From positions 124,001 to 188,000 of the forward strand of contig NZ_CANMWS010000003.1 of NCBI RefSeq assembly GCF_947501665.1: DNA of 64,000 nucleotides. The letters are read 5' to 3'. This stretch comes from an uncultured Shewanella sp. (lineage in GTDB: Bacteria; Pseudomonadota; Gammaproteobacteria; Enterobacterales; Shewanellaceae). This document shows positions 44,628 through 53,780 of this stretch, piece by piece (the stretch's first letter is position 1; every line of letters starts with the position of its first letter). A program made the position numbers and the translations under genes. The notes under the pieces were generated by a model. The model had not been told where the DNA came from. It saw only the letters and a list, made by a program, of their open reading frames with translations, and did not search any database.

Positions 44628-44984
44628 ATGAATTACCTTATATCAGTGTGTTTATTCTTTTTTACCGCTTCAATGGTGAATGCTTCAAATGACTTTGTAA
44701 CATGTATGGATAGCACTCAGATTGATGTTGCGGCGCAATCAGAAACTGAGGAGAAAAACATGAATAGATTATCTCTGGAGCAATCTAAACAATTAGTTGA
44801 TGACGATGTGCTGCGACAGCAAGGAGGGGGCTTTTATACAAAAGCAGTTAAAAGTAATTATGATTTTTCTCAAAATCAACCTGCGGAGCAAGCACTCGCT
44901 AAAAAAGCGTTCTTAACTCGAACAAATTATGATCAAAGTCAGCATGATTTCTCAGGGGCAGAGTCTACATTGTTTAATGAATAG
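44628..44984 (+). CDS. Small secreted protein, paralogue of 42896-43318
   Basis: 118 aa; ATG 44628 has AAGGAG six bases upstream and begins a signal peptide (MNYLISVCLFFFTASMVNA). The C-terminal half (SNYDFSQNQPAEQALAKKAF, then YDQSQHDFS) repeats motifs of the other small secreted protein. Function unknown. Confidence 0.65.
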   Translation: MNYLISVCLFFFTASMVNASNDFVTCMDSTQIDVAAQSETEEKNMNRLSLEQSKQLVDDDVLRQQGGGFYTKAVKSNYDFSQNQPAEQALAKKAFLTRTNYDQSQHDFSGAESTLFNE

Positions 44985-45061
44985 CTACCTGTAACATGTT
45001 CATTTTAGAACTAGCTTATCGTGAAAGTTCAGCAAGAATAAGAGACTCATTGGGTAATGAT

Positions 45062-46105
45062 TTAAGGGGAAGTGGGGTGCAGTTGCTGGCTATTGCGCTT
45101 TCCCTTACACCATTTACCATTAAATTGATGGCTAAATTCACACATTTTTGACCAGCTGCCGGCAACATGACTGTAGTGATGACTGAAATGGCGACAGGTT
45201 TCTATCCAATCTTTCTTTTTAATTGAAAGTAAGGTGAGTAATCTAGGTGTTGGGATCGGGTTAGTGGGGATTTTATTTTGGATTATTCCTCGATGTGTCC
45301 ATATTATTAATTCAATATAATCAGGTAAATGAAAAGGAATGTGGACTTTTTCACCTGAACGCGTCATGTGATCTAAAGGCAATAATGTGGTCGGTTGTTG
45401 CACTATGGCTAAGTCGTTGTGATCAACATCATATATTTCAGCTTCTGCTTGAGCTTGATTGAATGCTGATAGTCGTAAATTGATTGAGGTGAAATAATCA
45501 TTTTCAAGTGATTGGGTTAGCTGTGCTCTTATCGGCGCTAAGTCAACGAACATAATACAAGCGAGGAGAGCTGGAGAGTCCAGCAGTGCTTGGCTTTTAA
45601 AACGTCCTTGCCAAAAAGCACCTTTGCATTTTTCTTCTTTATTAATTTTACGTGAAACTGTTTCATTTAAGCAGCGCATAAACCAACTAATATTGGTTAA
45701 GCGTTCACGCCATTGGAGTTTCAATTCATCCAGTGATTCTTTTTCTGCAGTAGACAGTACTTCTTGATTGGCATATTTGTTTGCGAGAGGAGGAAGATTA
45801 AAGATTTGCTTCCAGCGCTTCATTACTTGAATTAATGTCAAGTGTTTAGCCGTGGAGATATTGACCTTTAAGACTAGATGATAACGATTAGGGAGAATGG
45901 AGTAAGCACAAATATCGATGCAAAAAATAGTGGATAATTGAATGAGTCTATCTAGAAACCATTGGGCCCTATGTTGGTCGAGTTTGCCGTTTTTATTGTA
46001 TTGATTGTCTTCTTTGATTAAATACGTCCCTCTGACACAATGATTACTGATATGGTAATAAGGCGTGCTGTTAATATGGATGAGTTTTTTTCGGCATTCA
46101 GTCAT
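45062..46105 (-). CDS. Y1/RAYT-type transposase with altered HUH motif
   Basis: 347 aa, of the IS200/REP-associated tyrosine transposase superfamily, with N-terminal PYYHISNHCVRGTYLI, the insertion helices, and KGAFWQGRFKSQALLDS typical of these stand-alone proteins. The metal-binding HUH motif, normally NH-Y/V-H, reads NRYHLVL: the first His is Arg (CGT instead of CAT). The protein may therefore be inactive, or this lineage tolerates the change. No flanking REP arrays or terminal repeats are visible. Confidence 0.75.
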   Translation of the reverse strand: MTECRKKLIHINSTPYYHISNHCVRGTYLIKEDNQYNKNGKLDQHRAQWFLDRLIQLSTIFCIDICAYSILPNRYHLVLKVNISTAKHLTLIQVMKRWKQIFNLPPLANKYANQEVLSTAEKESLDELKLQWRERLTNISWFMRCLNETVSRKINKEEKCKGAFWQGRFKSQALLDSPALLACIMFVDLAPIRAQLTQSLENDYFTSINLRLSAFNQAQAEAEIYDVDHNDLAIVQQPTTLLPLDHMTRSGEKVHIPFHLPDYIELIIWTHRGIIQNKIPTNPIPTPRLLTLLSIKKKDWIETCRHFSHHYSHVAGSWSKMCEFSHQFNGKWCKGKRNSQQLHPTSP

Positions 46106-46294
46106 GACGTTATATTTTTAGTTAACTTTTTAAAAGCTTAGTTAGCGTTATGTAAAAATACAATTAGGATATAGCAGAATATTTTTAGTGGAGGTTCTCG
46201 CATAAGAGCGACGCAAAATATTCTTGTTAAGCCTGTCCTAAAAAATGCCATGTGATAACATTCTTTGTATATTTTTATCTACGTCAATTCCATT

Positions 46295-47530
46295 ATGAAA
46301 ATCCTGCATACGTCCGATTGGCATTTAGGGCAAAGCTTTTTAACCAAGAGTCGTAAAGATGAACATCAGGCTTTTTTAAATTGGTTATTAGAGCAAGTTA
46401 ATTCACACATGATTGATGCCATTATTGTGGCTGGTGATATCTTTGACACTGGCACCCCGCCTAGCTACGCAAGAGAAATGTATAATCGTTTCGTAGTCGC
46501 AATGGAGCAATTGAGCTGTACTTTGATTGTGCTAGGGGGAAATCATGATTCGGTCTCAATGCTCAATGAGTCTAAAACCTTATTAGCTTGTTTAAATACC
46601 CATGTAGTTGCCAATACGGCAGACGATATCAATGAGCAAGTACTGGTTTTGAATACTCGACAAGGGAAAGTGGGAGCGGTGTTATGTGCTGTGCCATTTA
46701 TTCGAGCTAGGGATATTATTATCAGTCATGCTGGTGAATCCGGTATTGAAAAGCGTCAAGTATTGGGGGAAGCGATTGAGCAGCATTATGCCAGCATTTA
46801 TGAGGCTGCATTAAGGCTAAGAAAGGATAAGCAGTGGAATGTACCTATTATTGCCACAGGTCATTTAACGGCACTAGGGGTAAGTCAATCGGAATCAGTG
46901 CGAGATATTTACATTGGCTCTTTAGATGGATTTTCTGCTGAAGGGTTTCCACCTGCTGATTACATTGCACTTGGTCATATTCATCGGCCTCAAATTGTGG
47001 CTAAGGCTGAACATATTCGTTATAGCGGATCGCCTATACCCTTGAGTTTTGATGAGCTTAAATACAAAAAACAAATCATAGTGGTTGAATTTAATTGTGG
47101 CGTTCGTCAGCGTATCATGCCTATTGAGGTGCCTTTGTTTCAACCCATGGCAATACTAAAAGGCAGCCTTGAAGAGATAGAAGTACAATTAGCCCAGTAC
47201 AATGTTGAGCCTATAGGTTTGCCTACTTGGCTTTTTATTGAAGTGCATATGCAAGATTATTTTTCTGATCTACAACAGCGTATTCAGAAGATGACCCAAG
47301 ATTGTCATGTTGAAGTATTAAGGATAAAACGAGCTCGTGGAACCCAGCAACAAGGCATTGTTCAAGTGGCAAAAGAAACGCTAGCAGAGTTGACTCCTTT
47401 TGATGTATTTAATAAGCGCCTCGCCATTGAAAATGCCAATGAAGAGATATCTCAGGCTCAAGTGGAGCGTATGACATTACAGTTTCAGCATATTGTCTCT
47501 GAGATAGCTGATCTGGAGGTGAGTGAATGA
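46295..47530 (+). CDS. sbcD: Nuclease SbcD (Mre11-like)
   Basis: 411 aa. Metallophosphoesterase motifs in order: HTSDWHLGQ (residues 4-12), GDIFDTG, GGNHDS, and ALGHIHRPQ. With SbcC it cuts hairpins and DNA ends during repair. ATG 46295 matches the canonical MKILHTSDWH start; the upstream TTG extension is not conserved. Overlaps sbcC by ATGA. Confidence 0.95.
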   Translation: MKILHTSDWHLGQSFLTKSRKDEHQAFLNWLLEQVNSHMIDAIIVAGDIFDTGTPPSYAREMYNRFVVAMEQLSCTLIVLGGNHDSVSMLNESKTLLACLNTHVVANTADDINEQVLVLNTRQGKVGAVLCAVPFIRARDIIISHAGESGIEKRQVLGEAIEQHYASIYEAALRLRKDKQWNVPIIATGHLTALGVSQSESVRDIYIGSLDGFSAEGFPPADYIALGHIHRPQIVAKAEHIRYSGSPIPLSFDELKYKKQIIVVEFNCGVRQRIMPIEVPLFQPMAILKGSLEEIEVQLAQYNVEPIGLPTWLFIEVHMQDYFSDLQQRIQKMTQDCHVEVLRIKRARGTQQQGIVQVAKETLAELTPFDVFNKRLAIENANEEISQAQVERMTLQFQHIVSEIADLEVSE

Positions 47531-50500
47531 AGATCTTGCGTTTACAATTTAAAAACCTAAATGCGTTGAAAGGAGAATGGAAAGTTGATTTTACAAAATC
47601 GCCTTTTATTGATAATGGACTTTTTGCGATCACAGGCCCAACGGGGGCAGGTAAGACAACCATTTTAGATGCCATTTGTTTGGCTTTATATCATTGCACG
47701 CCAAGACTTGGAGCTATTACGACTTCTAGTAATGAAATTATGACACGAGGCACGGCTGAGTGCTCAGCCGAAGTGGAGTTTGAGGTCAAAGGTACCGTTT
47801 ACCGAGCCCATTGGAGTATGCGCCGCTCTAGAGGCAAGCTTGATGGCAAACTTCAATCGGCTGATGTGCAGCTGGCGGAGGTACAAAGTGGAAAAATTAT
47901 TGCGAGTCAAATAAAACAAAAAAGTGAGGATATAGAGACGATTACGGGACTGGATTTTGCTCGCTTCACTAAATCTATGATGTTATCTCAAGGAGAGTTT
48001 GCCGCTTTTTTAAATGCGAAAGAGAGTGAACGGGCAGAATTATTAGAAGAGTTAACTGGTACTGAAATATATGGGCTTATTTCAGAGAAAGTACATGAGA
48101 AATTTACCCAAGCGAAACAAGCTCTCTCAGAGCTTGAATCGAGAGCTAAAGGGGTAAAACTGCTAACAGAAGAGCAAAAAGAAGACCTTGAGCAAGAGTT
48201 GCAGGAATTGAGGCAAAAACAACAAGCATTAAAATCAAAACAAGCGTCTTGCCATGAGCATATTACTTGGCTAAATGATCATGAGAAGGCAAAAATAACC
48301 CAATTAGCTGCAAATGAACAATTTGACCTTGCAAGGCATAAACAAGAACGTGAAGGGCCTAAATTATTACGCCTCTCACAGGCGGAGCCTGCTGAAAAAC
48401 TCAGAGCGCCTTATGCTTTGTGGAATGACAGTGTGAAGCAAACTGATAATATGCAAATGTTATTAAGTGAAAAAGAAGTTAGTGTCGAGGCACTTGAGGA
48501 TAAGTTGCATAAGGCGCGATTAGCCCATGAATGCACTGAGTCTCATCTAGAGCAAGTTAAGCTGCAACAAAGCTTGTTGGAGCAGCGTCTAAATGAAGAT
48601 ATTTTACCTTTAGATCACCAGATCATTAGTTTACAAGGAAAGTATGATGAAAAAGTGAAACAAGTTGCCCTTTGGGATGAGGCATATCAACAAGCATGTG
48701 CCAGTAAGGAACAATTGGCACGTAACCAATTACAGTTAGAGGTAGAGCAAGAAACAGTAGCAGCCTACTTACAGTTTCATCAAGCTGACGCTTGCTTGAG
48801 TCAACTTTTAGGGCAATGGCAGCTACACTCTGATCAACTTAAAAATGAACAAGATTGGCTGGATAAATTGACGTTTAGTGAACGAGAACAGCAGGCGTTG
48901 ATGGATGAAAAGCAAGCCAGTTTAAAAGTGAGCCATGAGCAATTAATCAATGCAAAAAAAAAGGTGTCATTAACCAAGAAAACACTCGAGTATGCCAAGC
49001 AACAGCACCTTAATGTAAAAGAAACGGGCTCATTGGACACACTTGAACATAAAAGAGAAGCGCTTAATCAATCCTATACGACTCGAATACAGTTACTGGA
49101 TTGCCAACAATCTTGGTTTAACAATCAGAGTCAATATGAACACATCAAGCTGCTGAGTCAAAAACAAGTGCAGGTTATATCTACTCTTGAGGAGAAACAG
49201 CAAACCTTACAGGTGAATGTTGATCAACAAAAACAGCTTATTGATGCCCTGCAGCGGCTGGTGACTCAAGAAGCCCATTTAGCTCGATATAGAAAGCTGC
49301 TGAAAGAGGGAGAGGATTGTCCTTTGTGCGGCGCTAAAGCGCATCCTAAGCTTGTTGATGATTCACAGCCACAAGCCGATCCTTTAATAACGCTTGAACA
49401 AGCGCAGCAGGTATTTGAGCAAGAAAGTGCTCAGTTATCTGATGTTAAATCACAATGGCATATTCAAGAGCGCTACCAACAAGAGTTGCAGCAAAAACTG
49501 AATGAGTTAAGTGTGCAACAACAAGGATCCTTGCAGCATTGGGAGCGATTGAATAATACATTAGGGATCCAATTAGCCTTAGGTGATCTGCAAGCGATGA
49601 GGACTTATCAGCAAGCCCAAGAAGAAGCATTCAATACCTTAACTGAGACTATTGCGGCATTAAAGACTTGTGAGCGCGATGAGCAAGCTGCAACACATGC
49701 CTGGGAAGTTGCTTGCAGAGCTCAAGAGTCATTAGAGCAAACGCAGTTGTTAGTGACTCAAGATATTAACAATCAACAGGGGATGCTAGATAGCATTTAC
49801 GCAGATAAACAAGCTCGTCAAGCGAATAAGCACAATATACAAGTGGTGTTAAAGCATCAAACTCTTGATGCTGGTTATAATGAGTTTGATGTTAATGAGA
49901 TAGACGCTTGGCTTAAACAAAAAAATCAAGATGCGCGAAACTGGAAGGAGCAAAGCCTTCAAAAAGAAGAGCTAACCCATAAATTATTAGCCTTATTACC
50001 TCAAATAGAAGGGGCGCAGCTTAGGTTAAGTGAAAAAGTGGAGCAACTAGCACTACTGAAAAAGGAACGGACACAGTTAGCGGCTCAGCTTGAGGAGTTG
50101 AAAGGGAGGCGTCATGCGTTATTTGGTGATAAGTGCGCGCAAACAGAAAGAGATCAGGGGTTGCAATGTATTCAGTTGGCTGAAACGGCGTTTAAGGTGA
50201 GCTTACAACAAGTACAACTAAGCCAGAATGAACATGTCGCGATGGCGACAGAGGTGAAAACCTTAATGGATCAAATCCAGGTGTTAATGACTAAAACACA
50301 AGGTTATCAAGCCAGTTGGCAAGATCAGCTTTTACAAAGCCCATTTGATTCACAATCTAAATTTGAAAAAGCGCTGTTAAGTAAAGAGGAGCATGCACAA
50401 TTAGTGGCGTTGAAATTTGCATTGGATAAGGCGATCAATGAAGCGAATGCATTACTGCAAAACGCGAAGCAAGCCTTAATGGCTCTGTACGCTAATCCTT

Positions 50501-51204
50501 TCTTTGATGATTATCTCAAGTTACCTAAAAGTGAGGTTGAAGCTGAGCTGGAAAAAATAGGTTTAACATTAGATGAGCTGAATCAACGAATGGGCGACAT
50601 TCGCGCGCAACAAAGAACCGATTTTGTTCAAAAACAAACTCAACAGGCGCTCTTTGATGAAATTGAAAATTACACTGAATATTATAATGATACTCAATAT
50701 CTGCATGCTTTAATTGGTTCTCAAAAGGGTGATAAATTCAGAAAATTTGCCCAAGGGCTGACTTTAGATAACTTAGTGTATTTAGCCAATAAACAATTAG
50801 ACTGTGTGCACGGTCGCTATCAATTAAAACGAAAACAAGAACAAGCACTGTTATTGGTGGTGATTGATACATGGCAAGGTGACATTGAGCGAGATACGAA
50901 AACCTTATCCGGTGGCGAAAGCTTTTTAGTGAGTTTGGCACTCGCATTAGCCTTGTCTGATCTCGTGAGCCATAAGACCAGTATCGACTCTTTATTTTTG
51001 GATGAAGGTTTTGGTACGCTTGACAGTGAAACATTGGATATTGCCTTGAATGCATTAGATAACCTCAATGCAAGTGGTAAAATGATTGGCGTGATAAGTC
51101 ACATAGAAGCGATGAAAGAGCGGATCCCCGCGCAGCTTAAAATCAGGCCTGGTACTGGATTAGGGATCAGTGCATTGAGTCATGAGTACCGAGTTGCAAG
51201 TTAA
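47527..51204 (+). CDS. sbcC: Exonuclease subunit SbcC (Rad50-like)
   Basis: 1225 aa. Walker A GPTGAGKTT near residue 38, long coiled coils on both sides of the zinc hook CPLCGA (near 598), ABC signature LSGGE near 1128 and Walker B LFLDEGFGTLD near 1156. Partner of SbcD, translated from an overlapping start. Gln-rich coiled-coil composition is normal for this family in marine gammaproteobacteria. Confidence 0.95.
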   Translation: MKILRLQFKNLNALKGEWKVDFTKSPFIDNGLFAITGPTGAGKTTILDAICLALYHCTPRLGAITTSSNEIMTRGTAECSAEVEFEVKGTVYRAHWSMRRSRGKLDGKLQSADVQLAEVQSGKIIASQIKQKSEDIETITGLDFARFTKSMMLSQGEFAAFLNAKESERAELLEELTGTEIYGLISEKVHEKFTQAKQALSELESRAKGVKLLTEEQKEDLEQELQELRQKQQALKSKQASCHEHITWLNDHEKAKITQLAANEQFDLARHKQEREGPKLLRLSQAEPAEKLRAPYALWNDSVKQTDNMQMLLSEKEVSVEALEDKLHKARLAHECTESHLEQVKLQQSLLEQRLNEDILPLDHQIISLQGKYDEKVKQVALWDEAYQQACASKEQLARNQLQLEVEQETVAAYLQFHQADACLSQLLGQWQLHSDQLKNEQDWLDKLTFSEREQQALMDEKQASLKVSHEQLINAKKKVSLTKKTLEYAKQQHLNVKETGSLDTLEHKREALNQSYTTRIQLLDCQQSWFNNQSQYEHIKLLSQKQVQVISTLEEKQQTLQVNVDQQKQLIDALQRLVTQEAHLARYRKLLKEGEDCPLCGAKAHPKLVDDSQPQADPLITLEQAQQVFEQESAQLSDVKSQWHIQERYQQELQQKLNELSVQQQGSLQHWERLNNTLGIQLALGDLQAMRTYQQAQEEAFNTLTETIAALKTCERDEQAATHAWEVACRAQESLEQTQLLVTQDINNQQGMLDSIYADKQARQANKHNIQVVLKHQTLDAGYNEFDVNEIDAWLKQKNQDARNWKEQSLQKEELTHKLLALLPQIEGAQLRLSEKVEQLALLKKERTQLAAQLEELKGRRHALFGDKCAQTERDQGLQCIQLAETAFKVSLQQVQLSQNEHVAMATEVKTLMDQIQVLMTKTQGYQASWQDQLLQSPFDSQSKFEKALLSKEEHAQLVALKFALDKAINEANALLQNAKQALMALYANPFFDDYLKLPKSEVEAELEKIGLTLDELNQRMGDIRAQQRTDFVQKQTQQALFDEIENYTEYYNDTQYLHALIGSQKGDKFRKFAQGLTLDNLVYLANKQLDCVHGRYQLKRKQEQALLLVVIDTWQGDIERDTKTLSGGESFLVSLALALALSDLVSHKTSIDSLFLDEGFGTLDSETLDIALNALDNLNASGKMIGVISHIEAMKERIPAQLKIRPGTGLGISALSHEYRVAS

Positions 51205-51224
51205 ATAGACCGTTATATTGTTGC

Positions 51225-51746
51225 TTAAATAAATTCAGGGACATATCGGTTATTTAACTCTGGACAGTAAAAACGTATCTTTTGCTTAAGGACCTGTTTA
51301 AAAGTTTCTCTTTGCGTAAAACTAAATGCCTTTAGGTCAATGACTAAAGGCATTTTTTGATTAAGTGCAAAAACAATGACACATTGAAAAGGCCCATAGC
51401 TATTCATTTGCATGCCAACAAACTTTTTCCAAGGGATACTGTCGATTTCATCGTGCTCCCCATAGTGGATCCCAAGGTGATCAATAATAAACCTAAGGCC
51501 GAGTGGTTTTTTTCTGTATTTATGATAGATGATGGTCGTGATGGAAAATAATAATGTGAATAAAGCAGTATATAGTGCAATGAATAAGGGCTGCTGAAAC
51601 GCAATATTAGTGATATCCAGTTTTAAAGGTTGATTGATGAAGGCCTCATGAAATATTAAGCCAAAGAGCATTGTCACAATACCTGTATGTATCGATGTAA
51701 TCACATCACAAATTAACACTCTAGACGGCGGTTGAATTAATTGCAT
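51225..51746 (-). CDS. Two-helix membrane protein, PH-like domain
   Basis: 173 aa from the ATG at 51744-51746, which has AAGGA upstream; an earlier in-frame ATG is less well placed. Two membrane segments (residues ~20-40 and ~55-80), then a ~90-aa beta-rich domain (LGIHYGEHDEIDSIPWKKFVGM). This is the pattern of small bacterial membrane proteins with a PH-like domain. No family assigned. Confidence 0.6.
   Translation of the reverse strand: MQLIQPPSRVLICDVITSIHTGIVTMLFGLIFHEAFINQPLKLDITNIAFQQPLFIALYTALFTLLFSITTIIYHKYRKKPLGLRFIIDHLGIHYGEHDEIDSIPWKKFVGMQMNSYGPFQCVIVFALNQKMPLVIDLKAFSFTQRETFKQVLKQKIRFYCPELNNRYVPEFI
51324..51358 (+). terminator. Plus-strand terminator of sbcC embedded in the converging gene
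   Basis: AAATGCCTTTAG (51324-51335) and CTAAAGGCATTT (51344-51355) are a perfect 12-bp stem with an 8-nt loop and a T6 run ending at 51358. It lies 120 bp past sbcC, inside the opposite-strand CDS at 51225-51746. Confidence 0.65.
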
Positions 51747-51949
51747 GGTACATCCTTGTTTATCAAATAGCATGGGATCATGCCAAGAGACAGTAACATA
51801 AAAGTTTTTTAATACAATAAGATGAAAGTCAAAGGCTGAATATTATAGAGTCATTCTCCCCAATATTATTTTCAATAAGAGCCAAAATATTGGAGAGAAA
51901 CAATTTTATGTTAAAGAGGTGGGATAAGGTTATTAGCTAATAAAATTAT

Positions 51950-52927
51950 TTAAATGTTCATTCCATCTAGAGTTGCCCAAGAAAGCGCCCGTGATCTAAA
52001 TACATCTTGCATTGTTTGTTCTTGATTGTTGGTTTCTTTTGTATGAGTTGTTTGATTTACGGTTGATGGTCTTTTTTGTATTTCAGACTCTACTTTCTGA
52101 AGATCGGATAGTTTTACATCAGAGAAGAGTGGAGGTGCCGTGGGGTCGCTTTTTATTTGTTCGCGAATATCGTTGTTTTTTGAATTTGGTTCTAGATCAA
52201 CTAATGTTTTATCTACGAGTGCTTTAATATCGGTAAATGCATTTCCTAAGTATTTTGATGAAAATTGATTCGCAATTTTTAATTCATCATCAGTCGGTGC
52301 TTGCCCTAATTCATTACCTAATTGATAATTTGCCATATCGATGAGTTCAGAGTTGTGAACATCATACATTTGTTCCATTACTGCTTTTATATCTTCTTTG
52401 TTTTGGCCTGATAAATCAAGGTTATATTTTTGTGCGTTTTGCATAAGATGTTCTGCAACGGTATCCATCACATGCTCTTTAGTCGCTGTGGGATTGCTAC
52501 GAATTACACTAAAACGAGAGTCACCAAACATGTTATAGAGTTGATCGCGTACTGCGGTATGCATCACATAAGTTAATGCCGCTTCTTTATGGGGGGAAAG
52601 TTTAGTTAATGGTGATGGTGCGCCATTAAACATTTTATCGACAAGATTAAATGCTATATTGATTTTAGTCTGTTCAGTATCTTTTTTAGCCAGCTCGCTA
52701 TTGATTTTATTTTCAATTTTTGTAGCTGTACTTCCTGATCCATGAAGCCAAGCTGAAAAAGAGTTGCGCTTAGTTGCACCTTGTTTGCTTAATGAAATGG
52801 TACCATCTTCATTGCGATTTATTGAAAATGTTTTTTCACCAACAGTAATAGTATTATTAGTTTGTAATTTATTAATAAAGTCAGTATCGACATTTATATT
52901 GCTCAGACTGGGTACAGAAAATCCCAT
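51950..52927 (-). CDS. Candidate type III secretion effector
   Basis: 325 aa, no signal peptide or membrane segments. The N-terminal ~80 residues are Ser/Thr/Asn-rich with beta-strand alternation (ITVGEKTFSINRNEDGTISLSKQ), like effector secretion and chaperone-binding regions. The rest is helical (VRDQLYNMFGDSRFSVIRSN, EHVMDTVAEHLMQNAQ). A CesT-like chaperone gene lies directly upstream in the same orientation (77 bp gap), the classic effector-chaperone pair. GAGGT is six bases before the ATG. The catalytic function is not recognisable. Confidence 0.5.
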   Translation of the reverse strand: MGFSVPSLSNINVDTDFINKLQTNNTITVGEKTFSINRNEDGTISLSKQGATKRNSFSAWLHGSGSTATKIENKINSELAKKDTEQTKINIAFNLVDKMFNGAPSPLTKLSPHKEAALTYVMHTAVRDQLYNMFGDSRFSVIRSNPTATKEHVMDTVAEHLMQNAQKYNLDLSGQNKEDIKAVMEQMYDVHNSELIDMANYQLGNELGQAPTDDELKIANQFSSKYLGNAFTDIKALVDKTLVDLEPNSKNNDIREQIKSDPTAPPLFSDVKLSDLQKVESEIQKRPSTVNQTTHTKETNNQEQTMQDVFRSRALSWATLDGMNI

Positions 52928-53004
52928 AAATAACCTCAGATTAGTTTAATTATCATTAGAAAAACATTTACTTTATGAAATGTATTTTCACGATTTTTAT
53001 TTGC

Positions 53005-53409
53005 TTACCTACTTATTAACTCTTTATCCCACTGTTCAGCTTCTGTGATGAGTTTTTCAATTATTTCCATAACTTGCGTTGGATTGTTTTCGGATAGAAG
53101 CACTGTTTGGTAAACTGTGATACGGTTTGACCCCTCTAATATGGCAACCCCAATGTCACCACGTAAAGGACCTGCAGCTGCATGCAGTAATGATTGATAC
53201 AGCGTTATTCCCATTTCTTGTGAGATGCTATGTTGAGTCATTACTGCAAGACGTAAGCTCATGTTGCTTTGATCACGATACGCAGAAAAAAATAATCCTG
53301 AAGAATCATTTTCTTGGGATTCTTCAGTCAGTTCACATGCAAAAACGTTTTCACTATCGAATTGAATTTTGACACCTAACTTGGATAATGCTTCTTCGAA
53401 TATGTCCAT
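53005..53409 (-). CDS. CesT-like type III secretion chaperone
   Basis: 134 aa, acidic, starting MDIFEEALSKLGVKIQFDSENVFACEL. The alpha-beta-beta-beta-alpha-beta-beta-alpha pattern, the LFFSAYRD strand and a long C-terminal helix (NPTQVMEIIEKLITEAEQWD) fit Tir/CesT-family chaperones. The start was set at the internal ATG because the upstream extension is AT-rich and unconserved in type. It likely binds the downstream-encoded candidate effector. Confidence 0.65.
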   Translation of the reverse strand: MDIFEEALSKLGVKIQFDSENVFACELTEESQENDSSGLFFSAYRDQSNMSLRLAVMTQHSISQEMGITLYQSLLHAAAGPLRGDIGVAILEGSNRITVYQTVLLSENNPTQVMEIIEKLITEAEQWDKELISR

Positions 53410-53780
53410 TATAGTTTTTATCAATGAGTTAGAATTTATATAAGTATTAATGCTATTTAAAATTCGAGATATAACAAAAAACAATTAATGCTTTATTCTG
53501 GTTTGACCAGACTAAAGTGGTGCAGACTTTTTTTGATAGCGTTTATTTTTTAGTAAAATAGCGCTTAATTGTTTTAATTAGGGGGAATTGAGTAATTCTC
53601 ATTAAAACATGGTGTTATTCTTATTTATTTCGAACTTCCTATGAAGGCGATCATTTTTTCGAACGCAAGTCTTTTTTTTGAAACAAATGTAAATATGTAA
53701 TTGTGGAGTTCAAAAATGCAAAAAGCGCTCATTTGAGCGCTTTTTTATGACTTGATGTAATTGAGAGGATGTGAAAGAGA
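53410..53780. other. AT-rich intergenic region with a terminator
   Basis: About 370 bp with no supported gene. It contains the hairpin terminator at 53721-53744; the rest is AT-rich and would hold the promoter of the chaperone-effector pair. Confidence 0.5.
53721..53744. terminator. Bidirectional terminator downstream of the FTR1 gene
   Basis: AAAAGCGCTCA/TGAGCGCTTTT, 11-bp perfect stem with a two-base loop and T run; A-rich on the other side. Confidence 0.85.

Noticed and set aside
45062..46105. Complete insertion sequence around the Y1 transposase
   Set aside because: No subterminal hairpins, target duplication or second copy is visible in the window.
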